From Chrysaora quinquecirrha (Eukaryota; Cnidaria; Scyphozoa; Semaeostomeae; Pelagiidae), in assembly GCA_014526335.1 (NCBI GenBank), contig JACTAT010000021.1, forward strand, positions 3,853,437-3,917,436: 64,000 bases of DNA, given 5' to 3'. The notes below the pieces were generated by a model, which saw only the letters and a program-made list of their open reading frames with translations, ran no database searches and was not told the DNA's origin. Positions 1 through 13,700 of this stretch are shown one piece after another (position 1 is the stretch's first letter; every line of letters begins with the position of its first letter). Both the position numbers and the translations under genes were made by a program.

Positions 1-1796
1 GAAAGCCATTTCCATAAAAGCTTATCCATGAGCCGTCGACTGTAGGCCTAAAGCCATAGCGAGTCTCTGCATATGTTAGCAAACCAGAGAAAGACACGTG
101 GCTCCATAGATTGTAATTGATGTTGTTGATGATAAAATTGTCTATGATGCCATTGAACTGACCATACAAAGTTACCAGGCTTGTCTGAAAAGAAACGGAG
201 GTAGGTGCGGCAAGTTTTTCGAATATTTTAATTGTTTCAATTGTTTCAAGTTTTTGAAATTTTTCAGGTGTTGCAAGTGTTTTAATTGCTTGAAGTGTTT
301 CAATTGTTTCAAGTATTCAAGTGTTTTAATCGTTTCAAGAGTTTCAAGTGTTGCAAATGTTTCAATTGTTTCGAAGTTTTTCGAATGTTTCAAATTGTTT
401 TAATTGTTTCAAGTTTACAACTATTTCAAGTTTTCGAGTATTTCACGTGTTTTAATTGCTTGAAGTGTTTCAATTGTTTCAATTGTTTCAAGTGTTTTAA
501 TCGTTTCTAGAGTTTCAAGTGTTGCAAATGTTTCAACTATTTCGAAGTTTTTCGAATGTTTCAAATTGTTTTAATTGTTTCAAGCTTTTTAACTGTTTTT
601 GGTGTTGCAATTGTTTTATTTGCTTCAAAAGTTTCAATTGATTCAATTGTTTCAAGTGTTACAATTTATTCAATTGTTTCAAGTTTTTCAAGTATTTCAA
701 GTGTTTTAATTGCTTGAAGTGTTTCAATTGTTTCAATTGTTTCAAGTGTTTTAATCGTTTCAAGAGTTTCAAGTGTTTCAATTGTTTCAAGTATTTAAAT
801 TGTTTGAAGTGTTTCAATTGTTTCAATTGTTTCAAGTATTTAAATTGTTTGAAGTGTTTCAATTGTTTCAATTGTTTCAAGCTTTTTAACTGTTTTTGGT
901 GTTGCAATTGTTTTATTTGCTTCAAAAGTTTCAATTGATTCAATTGTTTCAAGTGTTACAACTTATTCAATTGTTTCAAGTTTTTCAAGTATTTCAAGTG
1001 TTTTAATTGCTTGAAGTGTTTCAATTGTTTCAAATGTTTCAATTGCTTAAACTGTTTCGAGTGTTTCAAGCACTTCAATTTTACAAATGTTTCAAGTTTT
1101 CAAATGTTTCAATTGTTTTACATAATGTTTCAATCGAAATTGTTCAAAACTTCACTGATTATATTTTCCATATAAGTAAAGAAGAAACAGTTCCTCTTAC
1201 CATGAATCCAGCAGCAAATCCGCCAAGATACACCTGACTTGCACTGCTAAAATCCATGTACGCAGAATCACCGGAATAGACAGAGGTTGCCCGAGAAGTT
1301 ATTGTTTGTCCGGCTGAATTTCGCACTGATAATATACCATCTTTGCCTTGTCTAGAATATAAAGTGACTTTGAAGAGCATCATCAAATAACGCAACAACA
1401 AAACTACTGCAGAAGCACGGTGTATTACCAATGCCAATGCTACACGATAGGTACATTCAAGTCTGTTGTAAGATTCAATTGAGCTCTAGGTTAGGCCCTT
1501 GCCAAACAATCAAACATGTTTGATCAAACATTTGAGATTTGCTTTACAGCAAATGTTAAACCGTTTAGCCACGTCAAAAAGCATTGATCGTTTAAAATGT
1601 TTGAACAACGAACTGAGTTTAAGAGTAAATACCTGACTCTTCCATTAAACTTCTGGAATGCTTACCTCCCAAAATAAACATAATACCACTGATTTAGCTC
1701 TATTCGCATTTCATTTCTAAGAACAGTTTGGCCAAAGCCAAGATGATAGATCAAGTAGAGATAGTTGTTTTGTAGATATAAACCAATACTGTAGGG
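1..1796 (-). CDS. LAMA: Laminin LG1 and beginning of LG2, exons 39-41 (gene continues off the left edge)
   Basis: Exons 1666-1796, 1201-1351 and 1-184 (cut by the window). LG1 continues through [21 protein letters not shown] and QVYLGGF, the usual order of LG strands, and closes with [15 protein letters not shown]2 appears to begin around [13 protein letters not shown]. Exon 40 uses the acceptor TATTCTAG at 1352-1359, which restores phase with exon 39 and gives [15 protein letters not shown] domains bind dystroglycan and integrins in known laminins. Any LG3-5 lie to the left of the window. Confidence 0.9.
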
Positions 1797-4700
1797 CTGC
1801 AAAAGAAAGACAATAATTTTTGAGATTTTCAGAACCTTGTAATATAGAACCTCCGAATCATGTAGTAGAATGCTTCTGCATTCTGGGCTCTGAAAAGTCT
1901 TTTTACAAACTTTAAAGCAAAAAAACCCTGCAAATGTACATGTCTGCAAAATCATTAGAACTTTTTTGCGATTTTTGTCACTGGTCGATCTTAAACAGAT
2001 TGAATTGGTCACTGGGCCGTGCACAGCAAGTAAGGAAACATTTATTTGCTAACGCAGGTCCTTTTATGGGCAGATCTACTGTTGTGATACGATGTTCCTG
2101 ATGGATTATGGTCCTGTTTATATTATTATTAATATTTTGTTAGTTATTGTAATGTTACTATTATAATTAGATTTTGAATTTCATTGGTTAATCAAGGTTT
2201 ACGAAGAACTCTCTGATTGGACAGTATATTTAAAAGCATCTGATTGGTTTTACATTACATAACTTTTTAGGATATTGGGTCGTTGTCATAAGAGTATTCA
2301 ATGAGGGTTTTCTTGGGTTTTTGGGAACTTGCCTACTTGGGGTTTTGATTGAACAGTAAGTACATAACGATAATAGAATTCAGTTTTGTCGATCTGAAGT
2401 AGTTGTCTGTTAAAATCTAAGTTGTTAAAAGAAGTTAAAGAAAGAAGTATTGAGCTGTATTGAAATATTTTTTACTCGTGAATACTGCGCTAAAGAAAGT
2501 TTTCTGTTTCGTGTTATCTGTCGCTGCCGCTGCCGTTCGTGATTCAAGTTTTTCAAAGTCTGAAGTTTCAACGTAAGTTTGTTTTCAATTACAGTCATTT
2601 AATGAGTCATTTTTTTCAGCAAGAACTCACGCAAACTTCTAACACTACTGCTGATGTTTAGCTTTTAACCCATGACTGTTATTATAGAATGAATATCCTG
2701 AACTCATGAAAAATACGTACATTCATGAAAAATATGTACAAATATGTATGGTGCTGAAGAAGGCTCAAAATAGCCGAAACACAAAAGTCAAACGGAGGAG
2801 AGCCTTGGGCTGTATGACTCAGAGAGTTACTCGGCGATTTCATTGAGCTCTATAGTTCAGTGGAAACGTCGTTGGCTCTATGATCATGCAGTCTAGGTTC
2901 GAATCCCATCTATTGTGGTATGCCACTTGTGGAAAAATCTATCCCAGTGTTCGCCATTCATGAAAAATATATCCTGAACTCATTTACTGACCTCGAAAGG
3001 CTAGAAAGCTGAGCAGGTCGAAGGATTGCGCAAAGCGATTTTGACGAGACTATGACAGAGATCCTATGTTCAGTCCCACCAACTGCCAATTGAGAGATGC
3101 CGTTGGGAGGGAGGGCGTCTATTCGTCCTCAGGGTAATCAGCCCCGACCTGAGTGTTTGGGTTGACTAAGAACTAGAAAAAACTTACGAGCTGTTCAGGT
3201 TGTGATAAAATGTAAAGAACAATCCCATTGGAAGAATTTGCCTTCATATCGAATCCAGCACTGTTGTAGAGTACTTTACTTGTTGCGCTGGAGTAACCTT
3301 GAAGAATATACACTGAGGAACTGTGAGTATCAAACTGAATAGCGAATGGTATCTGTGTTGTCAGGGATTTTAGTCTGGCAAGTTTTTCTTCGATTGATGT
3401 GATTTTTGTATTCACTGTTTTGCTTGTTGCATTGTTCTGAGTTGATGTAGATTTAGCAGATTCCACTATGTTCGCTTGTAGTGCTAGACGTGCTTCAGCT
3501 TGAGCAACTGAAAGAAAAAAAGACGAAATGTGACCAAAACTAAAACAGTAAAAAGAAAATGATAAGGTGAAACATGTTTCAGTAGTATAAGAACGTCTAA
3601 AAAGCGAAATCATCTTTGGGCATACGTAAAAGCTTTGTCGTATGACACTCCTCAGACTATGAACGTCAGAAACATCACTCAACTTACGACATTGATGGAC
3701 GAAAATAGTGCATTGTCGAGTGGAAAGAAGAACATCAGACACGAATCAACTGACTAAGACGGAGTTTATCCACACATGGGCATAAATGATCCGCATCTCT
3801 GGGTATATGGTATAAATTCTGCCTTAATTGTTTCGGTTTTTTCTGGCTGTTTCTTCGTATTTCCACCCGACAATGCATGACTTTTGTAGATCAATGTCGA
3901 GAGAAGTTGAGTAATGGTGTAAGAACGTTCTCAACAATTTGGAAGCCCAGGGTCTCGGTTTCCGTGCGCTTTGGAAAGAATAATTTTTCAGTAAGAACAA
4001 ATCTTAAAAATTGCGATGAACATCGGAAACAATTTTGGGCATACTTAAAAGCTTTTTTCGTCTGACATTCCTCAGAGTTTGAAACAATAAACTAAGGCAG
4101 AGTCTATACCCAGATGCGGCTCGAATTGCGCAAATAAGAAAAGACCTTCTCTTCTGAAAACGAAATATTTCTCTCCTCACAGAACTGGCTGTTTGGTTTT
4201 GACGTGGACAGATTCAAAATCAACGAGATGAAACGAGGACCTAGATCAGCAAATTATTAGAAAACAATCCTCGTCGTAAGATTCTTAACGCTCTGGGTCA
4301 TCCAGTAAATGTTTTCCTATGACAGAATCATGCTTGAGGGTGGGTTGGCTCGTAATTTCTGGGAAGTGCGGCCTACGTAACGTATGTATTTACTCGATAA
4401 AAAAGTCAAGGGGATCCTAGTGATCTAGTGAAAATTCAAGGGCGTTCGAACAGGCCTTTAAGCTTGGTTACCTGTTGCTGTGGCGTTCACAATTGACGAC
4501 GTTGAGTTGCCAACCAAATAAATGATTTCGTAATATTTTCTAGTCAAATCAGTAATCGTTGTTCTGAGCGTTATAGTCTCACTTAGAACTCTCGTTGCTG
4601 AGACAGTTGCCTGACCGAGAATGAGATTCACTGCTTGTAACGATGCTTGAACAATGTTGGCTGAAATAAAGTTAAAAAACGTTGCTTAAATTTTGGCGAG

Positions 4701-7700
4701 AAATGTTTTAAATAGCTACTGAGAAGGATCTTTCGAAACCCCAAGTTTTAAAAGGGGTTTAGGTTTATGGGGTTAATGTTATGTCCGAATATTGCAGTCT
4801 ATAAAGGGACCCGAAGTTAGAAATTTGTATTCTTTAAACAGAGGTAGTCTGGTAGACTTATTACCTGAGTTGTAGTAATCGCTATTGAATTGAATTGCTG
4901 GACGCTCAAACTACAACAAAACTGAATCTCACTGAAGCGAACGACAACAACATCAATTCAATTCAATGTGAGCGAAAGTAAGGGAGTTGGGAAAGTTAGG
5001 GACTTGACTTATCATATCTTATACCTGTTTGTCTCTATAAGCGCTTTTTTAATAGGAATGGAGCTGAATAGTTGTTTTCAGTCGGGAGTTTGTGACGTAA
5101 TACAGTTACTCGATCAGACGTTTCTCTCGATAAGACGATCGGTCACACGGCGAGTCAGAGAATTATTTGATTATGTGACCTGTAATGCCATATCCCATTA
5201 TCCCTTCCATGAAGCCATATAGTATTTGGTAGCAAAAATCGACCAGTAGAAATATTAAAGTCGTAGTAGTCTACGCTCCTCCCACCACCCCGCCCCACTC
5301 TGAGGAAACAGCTGTATGTTGTTATAAGCTGTTGTTATAAGCTGTGTCCGTAAGAGTTGTAAGGAGGTAGTAAGTCTAATCGACCAGTCCTCAACTTCAC
5401 CAAGTATTGGATGACGAGGAAAATTAAACACAGCACAGCTTTGAATTCTTCAAAACTTGAAAAACTTACCTATGGATTCAGTGAGTAGAAATTGTTGGGT
5501 TTTTGACTGAAGCAAAGTAAACTGCTGTTCAACGTTAGTCCAAACTGGCCATGCGGTTTGATACTTCGTAGTTGCAGAATTCAGAAGATCGTTCAATGAC
5601 CCTAGAAATATAAACAATAGAAATTTTAGTCAGGAAAAGACTCCTCGCACAGAACTACGGCGACAATACTTAAAGTTATCAAGGGCCTATTTTTACAATT
5701 CATTACTCGGTAATAACAAAAATACTGAAAACGCAAAAAAGGTCAGTTCCTTGAAAATAAGATCCCGTGCACACGAGAGTGGATTCATTACAGTCCGTCC
5801 CCAAACTGGTACGGAGAGACCTTCCGTGCACACGAAGAGACACCCATCCGATCTAGTTTTGTCCGTTATCCTAGAGATAAAAAATTGTGTTTTATGGATT
5901 AGACCTGTTTGGGTCTTGTGAAAAGGTTTGGGAAATTATTCTTATTTTGTCGCCTTTTTTATTTTTAAATGAGAGTTAGAAAGCTTGACTTGGATGGCTT
6001 CCTTCAAGCGATTCCTCTCAATTGCTGTATGTTAGCGCAAAGTCGTTGGTTAGCGCAGAATAATTTATACCATTTTTATAAAAACAGGCAAAAACAATGT
6101 TATAATACACGTTTTTTATAAGAACAAAGTATATAAGAACATAAGGCTTTAGAGGCTTAAAAGTTAAGAACATGCTAAGAACATTACAAGTCTCTGTGAA
6201 GCTAGAAACAAATTAAAATTTAATTTCTTAAGTCGCGCTGTCCTGTTCTTCACTCAAGAAAACAAGTGAACTATCAAGCATTGTGACAATGTGACATTTT
6301 TACATTTGCGTCCCTTTTAGTAGCAATTATTACCTAATTTGAAAAACAACGCAAGAAAATTAAGAACATGTTAAGAACATTTTTAGCCTTCAAATCAGAA
6401 AAATTAAGAACATTGCATGGCTTTCTTTAATTTCGGTGTTCTTATAATAAAAAAAGTGTATTATATTAAATAACTTGATTCAAATGATTCTACCATAATA
6501 CGCTCACCTTCCAATTTCAAATTTGCCCTTATTTCACTGATTCCTTGTCCCTCATATTTTGCTACTTGTTTCGTCCATGTAATCACTTGGCCAGCAACTC
6601 TTTTGTAACCAAACAGTGCATATGAGCCCTTCAATCCACTTAGATAAGGGGGCTCAGCCCCTAGGGCAATCAGTTCTCCAATAAGAATAACTCGGTGTTG
6701 CAGAGCAACATCTCCTTGGCCTTGCTTCACGATTGCCACGATTTTCTCACCTAAATAAAAGAAGAAAGCTGTTTTACGGCCGTAAGCGTAGAAATTGTCT
6801 GCTGAGATGTACAGCTGACATCCGATATCTCGACTGCCCGTTATCTCGAACTTCCGAACAAATTCAAGCTTCCCTTGAGAGTTCGATATAACGGATGTCA
6901 ACTGTATCTCCTGCAGTGTGAATACAGGCGGGCAACCCAAGGTCAGATAAAATAGTGTATTCAGCTTCAGTTGCTAGAGGATCTCTGATGCAGGCGCTTA
7001 GTCCATCCCTTTAGGCCTCCGTCTGTGACAGCATCTAACGGCAAAGCATGTCCTTGACATCCTTTGTCTTGACGGCTGTACCGTCTCTGACAGGAGGCAA
7101 AAATACACTCAAGCCAACTGCATATCGCTTCGTAATGGGCGCTTTTTATTAGGGTTTCCTTCCGTTCCATTTCTTCAACAAAGTCATGCAGTGAAGTCGT
7201 GTTTAAACGACGCCTGTGCCTCGCCTTATTCTGAGGCAGCATCACTGTGCCGGTTTATAGCGACCACCACGCCACGAATGGCCCTACCACGTTGTATCGG
7301 ACCCAAATCCGGATGCAATTTAAAGCTAAGTGTTTTCAACTTGATTGCAGTCAGAAGAACGACATTCAGGCGATTGGTTCAGCAACGGGGGGAGGCATTG
7401 AAGAAGACTCAATTTAGGTAGAGCAAAATACTACGATAATACTAAATTCAAAAATTCTTTAATAGCATCAATAGACAAATTAACTTTAAATTACGACAAC
7501 TTAATTATTATAGGTGATCTCAATTTAGCTCCAGATAATCAATACCTTAAAACGATATGTTCTTCCCTTGGGATGAAAAATCTTATCAAAGAGCCTACTT
7601 GCTATAAGCCACATTGTAATCCTTCTTTGATTGATGTTATTCTAACTAATCGCAAACATAACTTTAAAAACAGCACAACGATTGAAACAAGTCTAAGTGA

Positions 7701-10700
7701 CTTTCATAAACTAATTCTGACAACCTTGAAATCGTCTCTTCCAAAACACCATCCTAACATTACTCACTACAGAGACTTTAGTAAATTCAATGAAGAAGCA
7801 TTCTGTCGAGAATTATCTCAAGTACCATTTGACTTATGCGAATACTTTGATGATGCCAATGAGGCATTTGATCATTTTGTAGAGACATTCACTATTATTG
7901 TAAACAAACATGCTCCTCTAAAGTGCAAAATAGTTAGAGCAAACAATAAGCCACTTGGCAAATCTCACAGAAAAGCCATTATGTTGAGAACTAAACTAAA
8001 AATAGGTATAATAAAACTAAGACCCGTGAAAACCTTGAAAATACAAAAGCAAAGAAATCATTGCGCAAATCTGCGCCAACGTTTGAAATCAGATTACTTC
8101 ACAAAGATCTGTAAAGATGGAATTTTAGATTCTAAAACATTCTGGAAAAAACTGAAACCATATTTTTTTAGCAAAGGCAATTCAGATTCGAAATAACTAT
8201 TTCTGAAGATGATTGTCTTATAAGTGATCCCAAATCAGTGGCAGAAATCATGAATGATCACTTTGTAAGCATTTGCCAAGCTCGGGACGAAGGCAATGGT
8301 GCTGCAAGCAATGAAAATTTATCAATGAGAGAAATAATCAGTCATTTTCAAACTCATTCAAGTGTAAGAAAAATCAAAAGTTGTTTGACAGATAACTCCG
8401 AACTAAATTTTCATCTAATACCGATAGGAGCTCTAAGACAAATAATTACAAATCTAAATCATAAAAAAGCGTGTGGTCATGATATGATAAACGCAAAATT
8501 TTTGAAAGTTTCAGTTGATGTTATCCTTAGACCACTTCTACATGTTCTAAACAAATGCATTGAGCAAGGGACCTTTCCTAGATCACTAAAAAAGGCAATT
8601 GTTACTCCTGTGCATAAGAAAAAAGATCCCTTTAATAAGGAAAACTATAGACCAATAAGCTTACTTACAACGTTTTCTAAGGTTTTCGAAAAAGCAATTG
8701 AGCTTCAGCTCTCGCCATTTTTCGAGAACAAATTTTCAAGATACTTATGCATATCGAAAACATTTTCATCACAACATGCTCTATTTAGACTCATAGAAGA
8801 ATGGAGGCGTGGATTAGAAAATAATAAGCAAATTGGTGCTGTCTTAATGGATTTATCCAAAGCCTTTGATTGCTTACCAAAGAATCTTCTTCTAGCTAAA
8901 TTAAACGCCTATGGTGTGGAACACAACTCTCTAAAACTTATAAAAGCTATCTCTCTGAAAGGAAACAAAAGTCAAAGTGAAAGGACGCTACAGTGAGTGG
9001 GGCAATCTAGAATTAGGTGTGCCACAAGGATCTATCCTAGGACCTCTTCTTTTTGACATTTTCATTAACGATATATTTTATAATTTGAGTGAGGGATCTC
9101 TTTGTAATTTTGCTGATGACAATACAATATCAATCACTGCAACTGATTCAAACAGCCTAATACAACTAATAAAAATTAATACTAACATATGCATTGATTG
9201 GTTTAAAGATAATGAAATGACTGCAAATCCTCTAAATTTCAAGCTATTGCCATTGGCAATAAAGATAAACAATTTAATCACTTGAAATTAATAGCAATTT
9301 TAAAATAAAAATAGATAATATTGTAACTTTACTCGGTGTTGATATTGATGAGCATTTAAAATTTGACAGCCACGTTGATAAAATTTGCAAAAAGGCTGCT
9401 AAACAGTTAAATTCTCTTAAACGTCTTGCAAAATACATGGGTGAAAGAGAAAAAAAGATTATTATAAATTCATTTATATTATGCCATTTTAACTATTGTC
9501 CGCTGGTGTGGATGCTATGCAGTAAGGGTAGTCTAGATAAATTAGAAAAGATAAACGAAAGAGCATTACGACTGGTTTACTCTGATTACACATCATCATA
9601 TGAGATGTTGCTTGCTAAATCAAATGAGACAACCATCCATGTTCAAACAATAAGACTCCTTGCATTTGAAATCTATAAAACGCTAAATAATCTGAACCCG
9701 CCGTTCATGAATGATTATTTCTTAGAAAAACACGTAAACCACGATCTTCGGATAATAAATCCATTAGAAATTCCAAAGGTCAGAACAACTAACTATGGCA
9801 TTAAATCTTTAAGTTTCCAAGAGCCCAAAATCTGGAACTCTCTTCCAGCTGAAATCAAGTTAGCCCGAAATAACAAAGAGTTTAAAGGCTTGATAAAAAC
9901 ATGGTTCCTAAACAAAAATGTGCGTGTTCGTTTTGTAACAAATGATGCTTTAATGCAATCTCTGGAGTTGCTTCATGTTAGTATGAATTAGTGTTTCACT
10001 ATTGTAAATACTAACAATAAATAATGTACAATTACAATTAATTACTACGATTAATGACCTACCTGACACCCTGCCAAGATAATCGGCCATACTTTTGCCA
10101 GCATTCGGATCGATGTCAACTCTGAAATTCACAGAAGATTCAACAATGCCGGTTTTCAGGTCAACCACAACAACATTAAAACCATCTAGATGCTTGCTGT
10201 AGTCAATGCCTTCAACCTCGATCCTGGAACGAGGAGGATTCGATATGCCAGAACTTCCCAATGTTTCTGACCGCAAGTAGAACTGACAAACTAAAATTGA
10301 AATATATTTGGAGTTATTGTCTGGTTCTGATAAGTTGAAACGAGCTGAAACAAACGGAAAGAAGTTGGCACAAAATACCATATGTTTCACATATTTATGT
10401 AGTCTACTACAATTGTACTTTATTAGCATGAATTCAACCAAGAAACTTCATAAATAGATAGAAAGAGATGAAAATAAGGGGTACAAATAAGAGTATGGCA
10501 TAACTTGCTTTTGTTTGTAAGTGACAGATCAAGGAAAGCAGATCTGAAAAAGGGGTAATTGCGCTGGGGGGTACTTCATTGTTCAAGAGACTAGACGTGC
10601 CGCCCAGTTTTTCCAAATCCACCCATGGCTACCGATAAATTCTGTTGTCGTGGTACCCATGTATAAAAATTTTTTTACCCATTTGTACCAATATCTCAAA

Positions 10701-13700
10701 TGTTAATGCATGTATAAAATGTTATATATATTTTGCTACCTATGTGTAGAGATTCTTTACGAAAAACAAACCCATATGTAGGGAAATTGGCGCTGAAACA
10801 GTTACCCATTTGGGCGGCACGTCTAGTATATTGAACAATGGAAGTACCCCTGGGGTTAGTTGATAATGCAGACGCTTTAAACAACGTCGAAACATCCTTA
10901 AAATAGTTGGTTACTTAAAGGACCCACAATCTCCTTTTCAGAGCAATATTGTATTCAAGGTTATGTACAGAAATGGTGAACACAAAATAAAGACGTTGTG
11001 TTTCAAGAGGTCCTTATTATTGCTTTCAACGGAGGAAACACGATGAGACAGCAATTTATCCAAGCTGTGAACCTAAAGCAACCATCATGACAATTCACAA
11101 TGATTATTAAAATGATAACGATGGCGACAAAGATGACCGGGAAACGGGGGCAATCACTCCCCTAATTATCGCCAAGATAGGTTTCGTATATACATAGGCT
11201 AAATCTGTTGTCAAAATATCGCAGGGTACGACTTCATTTTTTCTAGAAACCACTCCCGTTTGTCTCTCCAATGTTTGATGCCAGGCTACACAACTACACC
11301 ACTGCCTGACAATGTTCATAATAATGACCCTGGTATTGAATTGTCTATTTTTTACTTACTAGGATAGGAAATGTTTCGTGCTTGTGTTGCTGTCAATAGC
11401 AACTGAGACTCTACAATCGCTGCATCTGTCTTTGCTTGAAGATTTGACAATGACAAACTCTGCATCTATATAAAAAAGGAATAAAAGAAATTATACTTGA
11501 GTTCTTGCAAATATAAGTATAACAATCTTCATAACCATATTAACAGACCCCAACATATTACTGAAAAACTTGCAAAGACGACTTACAAGCTGTGTGATTT
11601 GTGAAGCAGTCTGATTGGCAGTGTTTGCAGCAACAAGAGATTCATTGATCAATCTGTATATTTCACGGTAGGTATTAACTGCATTTACCGCAGTAGATGC
11701 GTAGTTCTTGGCTGATGCAAAGGTGCTACAAAGCAAAGTATAAGAGGTTAAACAAACTGTATAATTTCTATTTAGTCATAACAAACAGGACAAAGGGGAA
11801 ATTAGGCCAATACACTCATTTTTTATGAGAAGCCGATTATAAGAAACTATCCTCAAAAACCAAGATGGGGGCAAACCCTCAAATTAATTTTTTCTTGGAG
11901 GCCTTTGTAGTTTTGACCCTTCGGCCATTTAATTCCACACCCAATAGCTAGATATTGTGACAATTATTCCTAATAAAAGAACACCAATAACCACCCTTAA
12001 ACGATTCTATAGGATATATAAGTTTCATTACTCACCTAGTGAGCACTGCAGCTTGCGCCTGCAATGAATTTGCAGCGGTTTCTGCTTGCGTTGCCGTGGT
12101 TTCAGCTTGCGTCATCAAAGCCTTAACAGTTGTGATATGGGATGATAGGATACTTTGAAGATCAACAATGGTGTTTTGGTTGGCGGCAAAGGAACTGCTC
12201 CAAATTGAACTGTAGCTCTAAAGAAAAGAGAAATGCGGTTGAAAGACGCAATCTAGAATACAGGATTTTGACAAATGAGAAACTTTTGATACCGTTTGGC
12301 CTTTGAAAAGAGAAATCAAATGCAAGTAAAGTCAAAAGTGAAAGCGAGGGGCATTTCGATCTTAAAAAGAGCGTAAGAGATTTTCCCCTGAAACAAAAGG
12401 ATCTCAAAATGATTTCCATGAAAATGATAGGATTCCGAGTAAATGAAATTTTCAATGAGTGACTTTAGGGGGTCTTTAATTCACGATCAGAACCAAAAGT
12501 AATAAGAGATGTGACAACTTCGAAGGAGAATTGACAAGTTCACAAATGTGAAGCAACAAATATTTAATATATTTCAGGCTTTACAAGAATTATAGAAAAT
12601 GACTGCTGGCCAAGGTAAAAAAAAATGAAACGCCCTTCCTGCTGAAATCAGATAGGCCTAAAATACGAAAAAAGCTGATAAAACCTGGTTCTTAAAAAAC
12701 ATGCGCCTGTTCCTTTTCCTGACCGAGGGTTTAAGCTGCTGTGACATCGTCGTGATTTATTCCTAGCTAATGGTGTAAGGAGCTAAGGGGATCGGGGTTC
12801 GAGTGCAAGCCAAGGTAGCGTCATACCCCGGGTCGGTATCTGGTTAGTTTATCTACTTCTGAGATCCAAGCGACTTGCGCTAAAAACAATTTTACCCTCA
12901 TATTCACCTTCACCTTTGATAAATGACCTTTTAATGCAGTTTCTGAATTACTATCGTAGGGTAGTGCCTGATCTGAGGTATCAAATATCTCTTAGTGCAA
13001 TATCTGTACCGAAAAATATCATATTATCAATAAGGGGCACTATTTCGAATAAACGCACGAAAAAAATAAGCAGTGCTTATCGTATTTCCTTGATAAAGCG
13101 CCCGGTGCTTATTCTAACAAAAACCAGGTTTTGCCGTTACTAGCAAAGGTGTCTACTGCTTTCTTCCATCAGGAGCTTGCACACTACACTAAACGCATTT
13201 TTTCAATAAGGAAAAGGCTTTATAAGGAAGGTAATACTCGGATAGGCAAAAACTTAAGGAATTTTTAGTACTGGATCGGAGACTGCCAAGGAATCTGACT
13301 TTTTCTTTAACTTAACATTTTGATTAAAAAAGATGAAATTTTGCATCAATAGAGCAAACAATACTTGTCGCCCATGCTTTTCAATCAGTATCCATTTCTA
13401 TTCGTCCTCTGACACCTTATGACCTATATTTCCTTGATCATTGGCTACTTTGAAGAATCACAAAGTAAAAAGTTAAGGAATTGCTAAGGAATATCGAGTA
13501 CTCAAATTTGGCCATCATTTAAGGAATTTTCAGTACTGAGCCTGAGCCGAACCTTCCCTATAAAAAAATGCGTGTATCACAAGAAGTGTCTGAAACCAAC
13601 CCAACGGGGAGCTCGATCCATAAGGGGCGCTTATTTGAGGGAGGGCGCTTATTCAAGGAAACTACTGCTAGAAATTACATACTAGAAATCAGAATGAACA

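Noticed and set aside
172..1237. Long open frames on both strands encoding KQLKHFKQL or NCFKCFN repeats
   Set aside because: They translate the TTTCAA-type minisatellite and lie inside a laminin intron; no start context, splice logic or domain.
7573..9991. LINE open frames as a working retrotransposon or host gene
   Set aside because: The 5' half is missing and the reverse transcriptase is spread over at least three frames with internal stops.
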